A stretch of 64,000 nucleotides of DNA from Candidatus Onthenecus intestinigallinarum (GCA_018713325.1 DVFJ01000036.1:1-64000); one strand, 5' to 3'; positions 22,726 to 32,824 are shown, counted from the first letter of the stretch. Numbers and translations are program-made. Notes: generated by a model from the sequence alone, not told the origin.

Positions 22726-23286
22726 ATGATCAAGGACGTTATGGATACCGCCAAACAAAAGATGAACAAGACCAAGGACGTGCTTCGCGCCGATCTCATG
22801 GCCATCCGCGCCGGCCGCGCCAACCCGCAGCTGCTCGACCGCATCACGGTCGACTACTACGGCACCCCCACGCCGCTGACCCAGCTGGCCAACATCTCCG
22901 CGCCGGAGCCGCGCCTTTTGCAGATCTCCCTGTGGGATACCAAGATGCTTTCCGCGGTGGAAAAGGCGATCCTCAAGAGCGATCTGGGTCTTACCCCCTC
23001 CAATGATGGCAAGATCATCCGTCTCGTGTTGCCCGACTTGACTGAGGAGCGCCGCAAGGAGCTGACAAAGGTCGTGCGCAAGAACGCGGAGGAGGCCAAG
23101 GTGGCCGTGCGCGCCATTCGCCGCGACGCGATGGAGCAGTTCAAGCGCCTGAAGAAGGACAGCGCGATCACCGAGGACGACCAGAAAAAGGCGGAGGAGG
23201 ACATCCAGAAGCTGACGGACACCGCGGTCAAGGACATCGACAAGATCTGCAGCGACAAGGAAAAGGAGATCCTGGACGTTCGATGA
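22726..23286 (+). CDS. frr: Ribosome recycling factor
   Basis: 186 residues, full length. DLMAIRAGRANPQLLDRI and PDLTEERRKEL are typical. With EF-G it splits terminated ribosomes. ATG at 22726 follows GGGAGGAAG. Its stop overlaps the next small gene (ATGA). Confidence 0.96.
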   Translation: MIKDVMDTAKQKMNKTKDVLRADLMAIRAGRANPQLLDRITVDYYGTPTPLTQLANISAPEPRLLQISLWDTKMLSAVEKAILKSDLGLTPSNDGKIIRLVLPDLTEERRKELTKVVRKNAEEAKVAVRAIRRDAMEQFKRLKKDSAITEDDQKKAEEDIQKLTDTAVKDIDKICSDKEKEILDVR

Positions 23287-23486
23287 GCGAAAACTATGCG
23301 GGGCTTGCGCTGACGGAGGCGCTGGAGCGCCTGCAGAGGGCGGGCAAAAATCCGCAGGTCGCGGTGACCTGCGCGCCGCGCCGCCGCGAGCAGGCGGAGG
23401 GCACGCTGCGCGTGCTGCGCTATGACGGGCGCACGGATGTGCTGACGGTCGCTCGCTTTATAGATCCCATTGAATCGATCCGATGA
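23283..23486 (+). CDS. Small conserved-looking protein of unknown function between frr and uppS
   Basis: 67 residues, not recognised. It overlaps the frr stop by 4 bases (ATGA) and uses the same high-GC codon pattern as its neighbours, so it is likely real. The N-terminal half reads like a short helix-turn (GLALTEALERLQRAGKNPQV), followed by a beta-rich, Arg-rich segment ending VLTVARFIDP. The LTEAL..LQ.AG layout faintly recalls PASTA domains, but no function is claimed. Uncharged gap of 56 bases to uppS. Confidence 0.6.
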   Translation: MSENYAGLALTEALERLQRAGKNPQVAVTCAPRRREQAEGTLRVLRYDGRTDVLTVARFIDPIESIR

Positions 23487-23542
23487 CAGGCGGGGCATCC
23501 CCCGCCTGTGCTTTTGAGCGACGACGCGAAGGGGAATGACGG

Positions 23543-24301
23543 ATGGCACTTTGGGGAAGAGCAAAGAGAGACGCGCAGGAGATACAGCTCGATGCCGCGC
23601 GCCTGCCGCGCCACGTAGCGATCATCATGGATGGAAACGGCCGCTGGGCCAAGCGCCGCGGCCAGCCGCGCGCCTTTGGGCACCGCGCGGGCGTGGAGGC
23701 GCTTCGCGCCATCATCCGTGAGAGCAGCGACATCGGCATCGAGGCGCTGACGATCTACGCCTTTTCCACGGAGAACTGGTCGCGCCCCAAGGACGAGGTC
23801 GGCGCGCTGATGGGCCTGCTGCTCGAGTTCTTCGGCCGCGAGATCGACGAGCTGCACGAAAACCGCGTGTGCATCCGCATCCTGGGCGACGTGGACGGCA
23901 TGCCGGGGCCGCAGCGGGAGGCGCTGCGTGCCGCCATGGAGCGCACGCGCCTCAACGGAGGGCTCAAGCTCAACATCGCGCTCAACTACGGCAGCCGCGC
24001 GGAGATCGTGCGCGCCGCGCGTACCATTGCCGAGCGCGTCGAGCGGGGCGAGTTGCGCGCGGACCAGGTGGACGGCGCGGTCTTTGAGAGCTGCCTGTAC
24101 ACGGCGGGTCTGCCTGACGTCGACCTGCTCATCCGGACCAGCGGCGAGATGCGCCTGAGCAACTTCCTGCTCTATCAGGTGTCCTACGCCGAGTTTGTCA
24201 TCGTCGACACGCTGTGGCCGGACTTCGATCTGTGCGCCTATCGCGCGGCGCTTCAGGAATATCAGCGCAGAGACCGCCGGTTCGGCGGCGTCAAAGCATG
24301 A
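23543..24301 (+). CDS. uppS: Undecaprenyl diphosphate synthase (isoprenyl transferase)
   Basis: 252 residues. IMDGNGRWA (28-36) carries catalytic Asp30, and FSTENWSRP and LLIRTSGEMRLSNFLLYQ are the family motifs. Makes the C55 lipid carrier precursor for cell-wall synthesis. Its TGA overlaps an ATG at 24298, but cdsA more likely starts at 24316. Confidence 0.96.
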   Translation: MALWGRAKRDAQEIQLDAARLPRHVAIIMDGNGRWAKRRGQPRAFGHRAGVEALRAIIRESSDIGIEALTIYAFSTENWSRPKDEVGALMGLLLEFFGREIDELHENRVCIRILGDVDGMPGPQREALRAAMERTRLNGGLKLNIALNYGSRAEIVRAARTIAERVERGELRADQVDGAVFESCLYTAGLPDVDLLIRTSGEMRLSNFLLYQVSYAEFVIVDTLWPDFDLCAYRAALQEYQRRDRRFGGVKA

Positions 24302-24315
24302 ACGGGAGGATCACC

Positions 24316-25119
24316 ATGGTTCAACGCATCATCACGGGCGTCGTGGGCATCTCGGCGCTGATCGCGATTCTGTATGTCCGCGGCTGGGTATCCTCGCTGG
24401 CCGTGACGCTGATCTGCCTGCTCGGCCTGTATGAGGAATACCAGGCGTTCAAGACCGGTGGGCACAGGCCGGCGGCCTGGCCAGGCCTGTGCGCTGCGCT
24501 GCTGCTCTGGCCGGCCTACGCGTGGAAGGGACCCAACGGCATCCTGCCGCTGCTGGTGCTGGCGATGCTGCTGACCATGCTCTGGATCGTGCGGCGTAAG
24601 GAGCCGTCCTGGATCGATGCGGCCGCCTCGCTCTATCCGCTGCTGACGGTGTTCCTGCCCATGTCGCTGTTCCTGATCCTGCTGGACGGCAAACGATTTC
24701 CCGTCGGCATCACGCTCGTCGTGCTGACTTTTGTCATCTCGTTTGCCGGCGACATCTTCGCCTATTTCATTGGCTCGTTCTTTGGCTGGCACAAGCTCTG
24801 TCCTGCGGTCAGCCCCAAAAAGACGGTTGAAGGGTCGATCGCAGGGCTTGTGGGCGGCGTGCTGACCTGCATCGCCGCATTTTACCTGTGCGCCAGGGGC
24901 GGCCTGCCCACGCCCGGCGCGATTGACGTCGTCGTGCTGGCCCTGATCGGCGGCGTCGCGGGCCAGGTTGGGGATCTCACGGCCTCGCTGGTCAAGCGCC
25001 ACTGCGGCATCAAGGACTTTGGCTCGATCTTCCCGGGACATGGCGGGATCATGGACCGCATGGACAGCGTGCTGTTCACGCTGGTCGTCGTGTGCGCCTA
25101 CTGTCTGCTGTACGTATGA
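24316..25119 (+). CDS. cdsA: Phosphatidate cytidylyltransferase
   Basis: 267 residues with about seven membrane helices. SPKKTVEGSIAGLVGG and the C-terminal KDFGSIFPGHGGIMDRMDS signature are diagnostic. Makes CDP-diacylglycerol for phospholipids. The ATG at 24316 follows GGGAGGA; an in-frame ATG at 24298 would read through that site. Confidence 0.95.
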   Translation: MVQRIITGVVGISALIAILYVRGWVSSLAVTLICLLGLYEEYQAFKTGGHRPAAWPGLCAALLLWPAYAWKGPNGILPLLVLAMLLTMLWIVRRKEPSWIDAAASLYPLLTVFLPMSLFLILLDGKRFPVGITLVVLTFVISFAGDIFAYFIGSFFGWHKLCPAVSPKKTVEGSIAGLVGGVLTCIAAFYLCARGGLPTPGAIDVVVLALIGGVAGQVGDLTASLVKRHCGIKDFGSIFPGHGGIMDRMDSVLFTLVVVCAYCLLYV

Positions 25120-25136
25120 CGAAAGGGGAAATGCGC

Positions 25137-26276
25137 ATGCGTAAACTGGCCATACTGGGTTCGACCGGCTCCATCGGCTCGCAGGCGCTGCAGGTCGCCG
25201 CGCTGCACGCCGACCGCTTTCAGGTGACGGCGCTGGCCGCCCGTTCGAGCTATGCGCGCTTTTTTGAGCAGGTGCGCGCCTTCCGTCCGCGCGTGGCGGG
25301 TCTGTGCGTCCCGCCGGCAGAGATTCCGGAGGATCTGAAGGACGGCATCGACTGGATCTTCGGCGAGGATGCCATCACCCGCATCGCGCGCGAGGCCGAC
25401 GCGCAGGATGTGCTCGTCTCGGTGGTCGGCATTGCGGGCCTTTCCGCGGTCATGGCGGCCCTGCACAGCGGCAAGCGCGTGCTGCTGGCCAACAAGGAGC
25501 CGCTCGTGGCGGGCGGCGCGCTGGTGACGCAGGCGGCGCGTGAAGCCGGACAGCCGCTGCTGCCCGTGGATAGCGAACACAGCGCGATCTTTCAGTGCCT
25601 GCAGGGCGCGCAGGGGAATACGCCGCGCCGCCTGCTGCTGACGGCCTCGGGCGGGCCGTTCCGCACCTGGACGGCGGAGGACATCTACCGCGCGACGAAG
25701 GAGCAGGCGCTGCGTCATCCGAACTGGTCGATGGGTCAAAAGATCACCGTCGACTCGGCGACGATGATGAACAAGGCGCTCGAGGTGATCGAGGCGCGCT
25801 GGCTGTTCGACATGCCCGCGCAGAAGATCGACGTGCTCGTGCATCCGCAGAGCGTCGTGCACTCCATGGTCGAATACGCGGACGGCGCGGTCATCGCGCA
25901 GCTGGGCACGCCGGACATGCGCCTGCCGATCCTGTATGCGATGTCCTGGCCGGAGCGGCTGCCCACGGGCGGCGCGTTCATCGACTGGACGCAGCTGCAC
26001 GCGCTGACGTTCGAGGAGCCGGATACGGAAAAATTCCCGGCGCTGTTGCTGGCCTATGAGGCGCTGCGCGCAGGCGGCACCGCGCCCGCCGTGCTCAACG
26101 GCGCGAATGAAGAGGCCGTGCAGGCCTTTTTGGAGGACCGCATCTGCTTCGGACGCATCACGCAGGTCGTGCGCGAGGCGCTGGAGCGCGCGCCGGTCGT
26201 CTCCAACCCAACGCTGGAGCAGGTGTTCGAGGCAGATCTTCAGGCGCGCCGCATCGCACGCGATCTGATCGGCTGA
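25137..26276 (+). CDS. dxr: 1-deoxy-D-xylulose-5-phosphate reductoisomerase
   Basis: 379 residues, second enzyme of the MEP isoprenoid pathway. NADPH loop GSTGSIGSQAL (8-18); metal site VDSEHSAIFQ; SVVHSMVEYADGA. ATG at 25137 has GAAAGGGGA 8 bases upstream, whereas the ATG at 25131 is too close to it. Confidence 0.96.
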   Translation: MRKLAILGSTGSIGSQALQVAALHADRFQVTALAARSSYARFFEQVRAFRPRVAGLCVPPAEIPEDLKDGIDWIFGEDAITRIAREADAQDVLVSVVGIAGLSAVMAALHSGKRVLLANKEPLVAGGALVTQAAREAGQPLLPVDSEHSAIFQCLQGAQGNTPRRLLLTASGGPFRTWTAEDIYRATKEQALRHPNWSMGQKITVDSATMMNKALEVIEARWLFDMPAQKIDVLVHPQSVVHSMVEYADGAVIAQLGTPDMRLPILYAMSWPERLPTGGAFIDWTQLHALTFEEPDTEKFPALLLAYEALRAGGTAPAVLNGANEEAVQAFLEDRICFGRITQVVREALERAPVVSNPTLEQVFEADLQARRIARDLIG

Positions 26277-26385
26277 GCGCGCAAAATCGCGCCCGCCGGG
26301 AAGAATAAGCCCGGCCGGCGCGTAGAATAGCAGGGCGGTTCCAAAGCGGACGCCCGGCGCATGCCGAAGCATTCAAAAAAGGAGC

Positions 26386-27426
26386 GTGTTTCTCATCATT
26401 AGCACGATTTTTTACGTACTGCTTGCGCTTCTCCTGCTGGGCGTCCTGGTCACGGTGCACGAGGCGGGCCATTTCCTGGTCGCGCGCCTGTGCGGCATCC
26501 AGGTGATGGAGTTCTCCATCGGCATGGGACCCAAGTTGTTCTCGCACAAGGGCAAGCGCGGCACGATCTATTCCCTGCGCGTGCTGCCCGTGGGCGGCTA
26601 CTGCAAATTCTACGGCGAAGACGAGGACGTGGACGATCCCCGCGCGTACAACAAGCAGGCGGTCTGGAAGCGCTTTCTGTCCGTGCTCGCAGGCCCGGTG
26701 ATGAATTTCGTCGCCGGTTTTGTGATCGTCTTGGTCTTCGTCTTTGCCATCGGCGAGTATTACCTGCAGGTGCAGGAGGTGACGCCTGACATGCCCGCCG
26801 CGCAGGCGGGGCTGCTCGCCGGCGACGTGCTGGTCGGCGTCGACGGCCTGGCGGTGTCGGACCCGCAGGCCGTCTCCAACGCCGTCGCGAACAGCAACGG
26901 CCAACCCGTGACGCTGACCGTCATGCGTGCGGACGGCTATGCCGACATCGTTGTCACGCCGCAGACGGGCGAGGAGCCGGGCACGTATGCGATCGGCATC
27001 CTGTATGGCAGCGCGCGCGTGCGTCTGCCGTTTTGGGAGAGCGTGCAGGTCTCAGCGAACTGGTGCGTGTCGGTCGTACAGGAGGTGTGGCGCGCGCTCG
27101 TCGGGCTGGTGACGCGCGGCGAGGGCGCGGATGAGATCGCCGGGCCCGTGGGCACGATCGACGTCATCCAGCAGCAGACGCGCGTGGGCGGCCTGGACGT
27201 CTACCTCAAGCTGGCCGCGCTGATCAGCCTCAACCTGGGCCTGATGAACCTGCTGCCCATCCCCGCGCTCGACGGCAGCCGCCTGATCTTCTTCCTCATC
27301 GAGGCGGTGCGCCGCAAGCCGGTCAATCCCAACGTCGAGGGCGCCATCCACATGGCCGGATTTGCGCTGCTGATGCTGGTGGTCGTCGTCTTTACCTATC
27401 AGGACATCCTGCGCATCTTCACGTGA
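26386..27426 (+). CDS. rseP: Site-2 protease RseP (M50 zinc metalloprotease)
   Basis: About 346 residues. HEAGHF near residues 25-30 in the first membrane helix, a PDZ domain (about 125-195) and the second metal motif NLLPIPALDGSR. Cleaves membrane-bound anti-sigma factors and signal peptides. The start is uncertain: GTG at 26386 is only one base from GGAG (26381-26384). No ATG, GTG or TTG lies in the next in-frame codons; ATC 26395 or ATT 26398 would have normal spacing and give the usual short N-terminus. Confidence 0.92.
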   Translation: MFLIISTIFYVLLALLLLGVLVTVHEAGHFLVARLCGIQVMEFSIGMGPKLFSHKGKRGTIYSLRVLPVGGYCKFYGEDEDVDDPRAYNKQAVWKRFLSVLAGPVMNFVAGFVIVLVFVFAIGEYYLQVQEVTPDMPAAQAGLLAGDVLVGVDGLAVSDPQAVSNAVANSNGQPVTLTVMRADGYADIVVTPQTGEEPGTYAIGILYGSARVRLPFWESVQVSANWCVSVVQEVWRALVGLVTRGEGADEIAGPVGTIDVIQQQTRVGGLDVYLKLAALISLNLGLMNLLPIPALDGSRLIFFLIEAVRRKPVNPNVEGAIHMAGFALLMLVVVVFTYQDILRIFT

Positions 27427-27449
27427 GGCTTGGAAGGAGAGAAACGCAA

Positions 27450-28511
27450 ATGACAAGGCGTGTACAGGTCGGCACGGTGGCCATCGGCGGCGGCGCACCG
27501 GTGAGCGTGCAGTCGATGACGAACACGGACACGCGCGACGTAGAGGCGACGCTTGCCCAGATCCGCGCGCTGGCGCAGGCCGGCGCGGACATCGTGCGCG
27601 TCTCGGTCTACGATATGGACTGTGCGAAGGCCGTGCGCGCGCTGGTGGACGGCTCGCCCGTGCCGCTGGTCGCGGACATCCACTTTGACTACAGGCTGGC
27701 CATCGCCGCGGCGGAGAACGGCATCAGCAAGCTGCGGATCAACCCCGGCAACATCGGGGGCGAGCGGAACGTGCGCGCCCTGGCAGACTGCGTGAAGGCG
27801 CACCATATCCCCGTGCGCATCGGCGTCAACTCCGGCTCCGTCGAGCGCGAGATCCTGCAAAAGTACGGCGGCCCGACGCCGGAGGGCATGCTCGAGAGCG
27901 CGCTGGGACATGCGCGCATGCTCGAGCGCTGCGGCTTTTACGACATGGTGCTCTCGATGAAGGCATCCAACGTGCCCGATACCTACGCCGTCTACCGCCT
28001 GGCCGCCGAGCGCTGCGACTATCCGCTGCACGTGGGCGTCACCGAGGCGGGCCTGCCCGGCGAGGGCACGCTCAAGTCCGCCATCGGCATCGGCGCGCTG
28101 CTGCTGGCCGGCATCGGCGATACGATCCGCGTGTCGCTGACGGGCGACCCCGTGCCCGAGGTGCGCGCCGGGCTGGACATCCTGCGCGCGGTGGGCCTGC
28201 GGCGCGACCACATCAGCTACATCTCCTGCCCGACCTGCGGGCGCACCTGCATCGACGTGGGCGGCATCATGGCCCGCGTGCAGAAGGAGCTTGCGGACGT
28301 TCGCGCGCCGCTCAAGGTCGCCGTGATGGGCTGCGTGGTCAACGGGCCCGGCGAGGCGCGCGAGGCGGACGTGGGCGTCGCGGGCGGCAGAGACGGCGGC
28401 GCGCTGTTCGTCAAGGGCAAGGCGCCGCGCAAGATACAGGGCGACCTGGCGCAGGCGCTCATCGATGAAGTGCGCGCGATGCTTCGCGCAGAAGGAGAGG
28501 GCTTGTCTTGA
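27450..28511 (+). CDS. ispG: 4-hydroxy-3-methylbut-2-en-1-yl diphosphate synthase (flavodoxin)
   Basis: 353 residues. [4Fe-4S] ligands C260 and C263 (CPTCGRTC) and C295 (MGCVVNGPGEA), plus the TIM-barrel N-terminus with VQSMTNTDTRD. Penultimate MEP pathway enzyme. ATG at 27450 follows AAGGAGA. Its TGA overlaps the TTG start of polC. Confidence 0.96.
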   Translation: MTRRVQVGTVAIGGGAPVSVQSMTNTDTRDVEATLAQIRALAQAGADIVRVSVYDMDCAKAVRALVDGSPVPLVADIHFDYRLAIAAAENGISKLRINPGNIGGERNVRALADCVKAHHIPVRIGVNSGSVEREILQKYGGPTPEGMLESALGHARMLERCGFYDMVLSMKASNVPDTYAVYRLAAERCDYPLHVGVTEAGLPGEGTLKSAIGIGALLLAGIGDTIRVSLTGDPVPEVRAGLDILRAVGLRRDHISYISCPTCGRTCIDVGGIMARVQKELADVRAPLKVAVMGCVVNGPGEAREADVGVAGGRDGGALFVKGKAPRKIQGDLAQALIDEVRAMLRAEGEGLS

Positions 28512-31500
28512 ACAACGCGTCGTGGCAGGGGCTGCTGGGACCGCAGCTCGCCGCCGTTTCCGGCCATCTGACGTTGAGCCGGGCGAAGGTGAGCCGGGAC
28601 GGGCAGCGCCTGCTCGTCTGCTTTACGTCCGATCAGCTGATCGGCGAGAAGGATTTTCTGTCCGTCAAGCGCGCGCTGCAGGCGGGCTTTCCGGAGTGCC
28701 GCGTGTCGCTGCGCATCACCAGCCCGCAGCTGGCCGAAGACTTCCGGCGCGCGCCGGACAAGTACGGCGCGGTGCTGGCCGGCTGTATCGGCCGCCACTC
28801 GCCGTCGCTTCGTCCGTGGCTGTCGCAGGTGCGCTGGACCATGCGCGACGGCGCGCTGTGCGTCGTGCTGCCCATCGCGGCGGCGCTGCCCTACTTTGAG
28901 CGCAACGACACCGCCGCGTTCCTCTCGCGCATCGTGCGCGACGTGTTCGCCATCGACGTGCCGGTGCGCCTGGAGGTCAGCGGCGATCAGGAGCGGCAGA
29001 TTGCAGACCTGCTCGAGGAGCGCCGCAAGGAAGAGGAGCTGCTCGCGCGCGAGGCCGCGCAGAGCGTCGCCCAGCAGAAGGCGGAAAAGCCCAAACAGCG
29101 CCCGAAAAACGTCTATGGCCGCGCGATCGCCGATCCCGCGGTCGAGATCCGGGAGCTGCTCGAGGACAGCGGCAAGGTCGTGCTTTGCGGCGAGGTGCTG
29201 ACCGCGGAGACCAAGGAGCTCAAGGGCGGCGAGATGCTGCTGCTCACGTTCGCGCTCACCGACTACACCGGCACCATCCAGTGCAAGGCGTTCCTGCGCT
29301 ACAAGAACCGCTTCCGCAAGCAGGAAGAGGGCAAGGAACCAACGGAGCAGGAGAAGAAGGCCGTGCAGGATGTCGTCGACGCGGTCAAGCCGGGGGAGTG
29401 GCTGCTCGTGCGCGGCGAATGCCAGTTTGACAAGTTTCTGCATGAGACGTCCGTCATGGTCAATGACATCAACCTGCACGACAAGCCACGGCGCGTCGAT
29501 ACGGCCCCGCGCAAGCGCGTCGAGCTGCACCTGCACACGCAGATGAGCAGCATGGACGCCGTCTCGTCGGCCTCGGCGCTGATTGGGCGCGCGGCGGAGT
29601 GGGGCCATCCGGCCGTGGCGGTGACGGATCACGGCGTCGTGCAGGCGTATCCGGAGGCGTTCGGTGCGGCCAAGAAGAAGGGCATCAAGCTCATCCCGGG
29701 CGTCGAGGCCTATCTGACGGATGAGACCACCGTCGTCACCGACGCGGACGGGCGCTCAATCGACGATCCGATCGTCGTGCTCGACTTTGAGACGACCGGC
29801 CTGAACCCGCGGCGCGACCGCGTCATCGAGATCGGCGCGGTGCGCATCCAGAATGGCCAGGTCGTCGAGGAATTCTCGCAGATGGTCAATCCCGGCACGT
29901 CCATCCCGGCCAAGATCGTGGAGCTGACCGGCATCAACGACAGCATGGTCCGCGATGCGCCCGCCGCGGATACGGCCATCCCGCAGCTGCTCGAGTTCAT
30001 CGGCGGGGCGGCCATCGCCGCGCACAACGCCACGTTCGACGCGTCGTTCCTGCGCGAGGAGTGCAAGCGGCTGGGGCTGACGTTTCAGCGGCCCGTGATC
30101 GACACGCTGGAGTTCTCCCGGCGCATGTATCCCAGCCTCAAGAGCCACCGCCTGGGCGCGGTGTGCAAGTCCCTGGGCATCAGCCTCAAAAACGCCCACC
30201 GCGCCGTGCACGACGCGCGCGCCACGGCGCACATGCTCAACAAGATGTTCTTCGCCGCGCGCGAAAAGGGCGTGGAGAAGCTCTCCGACATCAACGGCGC
30301 GCTGCAGGGCGGCGCGATCGGCGAGTCGTACCACATCATCCTGCTGGCCGAGAGCCAGAAGGGCATCGAGAACATCAACCGCATGGTCTCCGAGGCGCAC
30401 CTGCACTACTTCCACCGCGTGCCGCACACGCCGCGCTCGCTGATCCAGAAGTATCGAGAGGGCGTGATCGTCGGCTCCGCCTGCGAGGCGGGCGAGCTGT
30501 TCCGCGCAATCGTCGACGGCAAGAACGACACGGAGCTCTCGCGCATCGCGCGCTTTTACGACTACCTGGAGATTCAGCCCATCGGCAACAACGCCTTCAT
30601 GCTGCGCAACGGCACCGCCGAGAGCGAGGAGGCGCTGCGCGACTTCAACCGCAAGATCGTCTCGCTGGGCGAGAAGCTCGGCATCCCCGTCGTCGCCACG
30701 GGCGACGTGCACTTCATGGACCCCAAGGATGCGATCTTCCGCGCCATCCTGATGGCCGGCAAGGGCTTTGAGGACGCCGACGAGCAGCCGCCGCTGTACT
30801 TCAAGACCACGGACGAGATGCTCGAGGAGTTCGCCTATCTGGGCCCGGAGAAGTGCGAGGAGGTCGTCATCGACAACCCGCTCAAGATCGCCGCGCGCGT
30901 GGGCGACGTCAACCTCTTCCCGCGCCACCCGGAGGGCAAGGAGACGTTCCAGCCCTTCTGGCCCGACGCGGCGGACAACATCCGCAACATGTCCTACCAG
31001 CAGGCGCATGAGTGGTACGGCGACCCGCTGCCCGAACTCGTCGAGGCGCGCATCGAAAAGGAGCTCAAGGCCATCATCGGCTACGGCTTTGCCACGCTGT
31101 ACAACATCGCCGAAAAGCTGGTCAAGAAGTCCAACGCCGACGGCTACCTCGTCGGCTCGCGCGGCTCGGTCGGCTCGTCGTTCGTCGCGCACCTGGTGGG
31201 CATCACCGAGGTCAACGCACTGCCGCCGCACTACCGCTGCCCGCAGTGCAAGTACGTCAATTTCGACGTGGATAAGGCCAAGTACAAGGTCGGCGTCGAC
31301 CTGCCGGAGATGAACTGCCCGGTGTGCGGCGCACCGCTCACGCGCGACGGCTACGAGATCCCGTTTGAGGTCTTCCTGGGCTTCAAGGGCGACAAGGTGC
31401 CCGACATCGACCTGAACTTCTCGGGCGTGTATCAGCCGCGCGCGCACGCCTACATCGAAGAGCTGTTCGGCAAGTCGCAGTGCTTCCGCGCGGGCACCAT

Positions 31501-32824
31501 CGGCACGCTGGCGGAAAAGACCGCCTATGGCTTTGTGAGCAAGTACTGCGAGGAGCGCGGGCTGCACGTCACCGAGGCGGAGAAGAACCGGCTCGTGCAG
31601 GGCTGCGTCGGCGTCAAGCGCACGACCGGCCAGCACCCGGCGGGCATGGTGGTGCTGCCCAAGGAGTACACGATCTACCAGTTCACGGCGATCCAGCACC
31701 CGGCGGACGACGTGAACTCCAGCGTGATCACCACGCACTACGACTTCGGCTCCATGCACGACGTGCTCGTCAAGCTCGACGTGCTCGGCCACGACGATCC
31801 CACGATGATCCGCATGCTCATGGACCTGACGGGCATCGATGCGCGCACGCTGCCGCTGACCGATCCGAAGGTCATCTCGCTGTTCTCCTCGCCGGAGGCG
31901 CTGGGCGTGACGCCCGAGCAGATCCACAGCAAGACGGGCACCTACGGCGTGCCGGAGTTCGGCACGCGATTCGTGCGCCAGATGCTGGAGGAGACGCATC
32001 CGACCACGATGAACGAGCTGCTGTCGATCTCCGGCCTGTCGCACGGCACGGACGTGTGGATTGGCAACGCGCAGGAGCTGATCCACCAGGGCGTCGCGCT
32101 GGCGGATTGCATCTGCACGCGCGAGGACATCATGAACGGCCTGATCGCCATCGGCGTCGACTCGAAGATGGCCTTTGACACCATGGAGAGCGTGCGCAAG
32201 GGCAAGGGCCTCAAGCCCGAGATGGAGCAGGCGATGATCGAGCGCCACGTGCCCGACTGGTTCATGGACTCGTGCAAGAAGATCAAGTACATGTTCCCCA
32301 AGGGGCATGCGGTCGCCTATGTGACGATGGCGCTGCGCATCGCGTGGTTCAAGGTGTACCGGCCGGAGGCGTACTATGCGGCTTTCTTCACCGTGCGCGC
32401 GGACTGCTTCGACGCGAGCGTGCTGGCCGGCAGCATCGAGAGCATCGAGGAGCACATGAAGCAGATCGACGCGATGAAGGACGCCACAGCCAAGGACAAG
32501 GACATGTACACCCTGCTGGAGCTGGTGCTGGAGATGAACTACCGCGGCATCCGCTTCGCGCCCGTGGACCTGTACAAGTCCCAGGCCGCGCAGTTTGAGG
32601 TGGTGGAAAAGGGCGTCATCCGCATGCCCTTCAACGCGCTGCCGGGCGTGGGTGCGGCGGCCGCGCAGGGCATCGTGGACGCGCGCGCGGACGGGCCGTT
32701 CATCTCGGTGGAGGAGTTCAAGGAGCGCACGCGCCTTTCCACCTCCGCAATTGACCTGCTGCGCGAATGCGGATGCCTCAGCGGCCTGCCCGAGACCAAC
32801 CAGGTGTCGCTCTTTACGATGTGA
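28508..32824 (+). CDS. polC: DNA polymerase III alpha subunit, PolC type
   Basis: 1438 residues. Order: N-terminal region and OB fold (about 230-325), PHP domain start ELHLHTQMSSMDAV (about 338), inserted DEDDh 3'-5' exonuclease VLDFETTGLNP (about 424), PHP remainder, then the polymerase core with GSRGSVGSS (about 883), a zinc site (CPQC ... CPVC) and DIDLNFSG. Main replicative polymerase of Firmicutes. TTG start in a TTGA overlap with ispG, with AAGGAGAG upstream. Confidence 0.97.
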   Translation: MNNASWQGLLGPQLAAVSGHLTLSRAKVSRDGQRLLVCFTSDQLIGEKDFLSVKRALQAGFPECRVSLRITSPQLAEDFRRAPDKYGAVLAGCIGRHSPSLRPWLSQVRWTMRDGALCVVLPIAAALPYFERNDTAAFLSRIVRDVFAIDVPVRLEVSGDQERQIADLLEERRKEEELLAREAAQSVAQQKAEKPKQRPKNVYGRAIADPAVEIRELLEDSGKVVLCGEVLTAETKELKGGEMLLLTFALTDYTGTIQCKAFLRYKNRFRKQEEGKEPTEQEKKAVQDVVDAVKPGEWLLVRGECQFDKFLHETSVMVNDINLHDKPRRVDTAPRKRVELHLHTQMSSMDAVSSASALIGRAAEWGHPAVAVTDHGVVQAYPEAFGAAKKKGIKLIPGVEAYLTDETTVVTDADGRSIDDPIVVLDFETTGLNPRRDRVIEIGAVRIQNGQVVEEFSQMVNPGTSIPAKIVELTGINDSMVRDAPAADTAIPQLLEFIGGAAIAAHNATFDASFLREECKRLGLTFQRPVIDTLEFSRRMYPSLKSHRLGAVCKSLGISLKNAHRAVHDARATAHMLNKMFFAAREKGVEKLSDINGALQGGAIGESYHIILLAESQKGIENINRMVSEAHLHYFHRVPHTPRSLIQKYREGVIVGSACEAGELFRAIVDGKNDTELSRIARFYDYLEIQPIGNNAFMLRNGTAESEEALRDFNRKIVSLGEKLGIPVVATGDVHFMDPKDAIFRAILMAGKGFEDADEQPPLYFKTTDEMLEEFAYLGPEKCEEVVIDNPLKIAARVGDVNLFPRHPEGKETFQPFWPDAADNIRNMSYQQAHEWYGDPLPELVEARIEKELKAIIGYGFATLYNIAEKLVKKSNADGYLVGSRGSVGSSFVAHLVGITEVNALPPHYRCPQCKYVNFDVDKAKYKVGVDLPEMNCPVCGAPLTRDGYEIPFEVFLGFKGDKVPDIDLNFSGVYQPRAHAYIEELFGKSQCFRAGTIGTLAEKTAYGFVSKYCEERGLHVTEAEKNRLVQGCVGVKRTTGQHPAGMVVLPKEYTIYQFTAIQHPADDVNSSVITTHYDFGSMHDVLVKLDVLGHDDPTMIRMLMDLTGIDARTLPLTDPKVISLFSSPEALGVTPEQIHSKTGTYGVPEFGTRFVRQMLEETHPTTMNELLSISGLSHGTDVWIGNAQELIHQGVALADCICTREDIMNGLIAIGVDSKMAFDTMESVRKGKGLKPEMEQAMIERHVPDWFMDSCKKIKYMFPKGHAVAYVTMALRIAWFKVYRPEAYYAAFFTVRADCFDASVLAGSIESIEEHMKQIDAMKDATAKDKDMYTLLELVLEMNYRGIRFAPVDLYKSQAAQFEVVEKGVIRMPFNALPGVGAAAAQGIVDARADGPFISVEEFKERTRLSTSAIDLLRECGCLSGLPETNQVSLFTM

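Noticed and set aside
19831..22758. Minus-strand frame of about 975 codons opposite rpsB, tsf and pyrH
   Set aside because: Same G+C artefact; it crosses rnpB, terminators and four well-supported signals on the plus strand.
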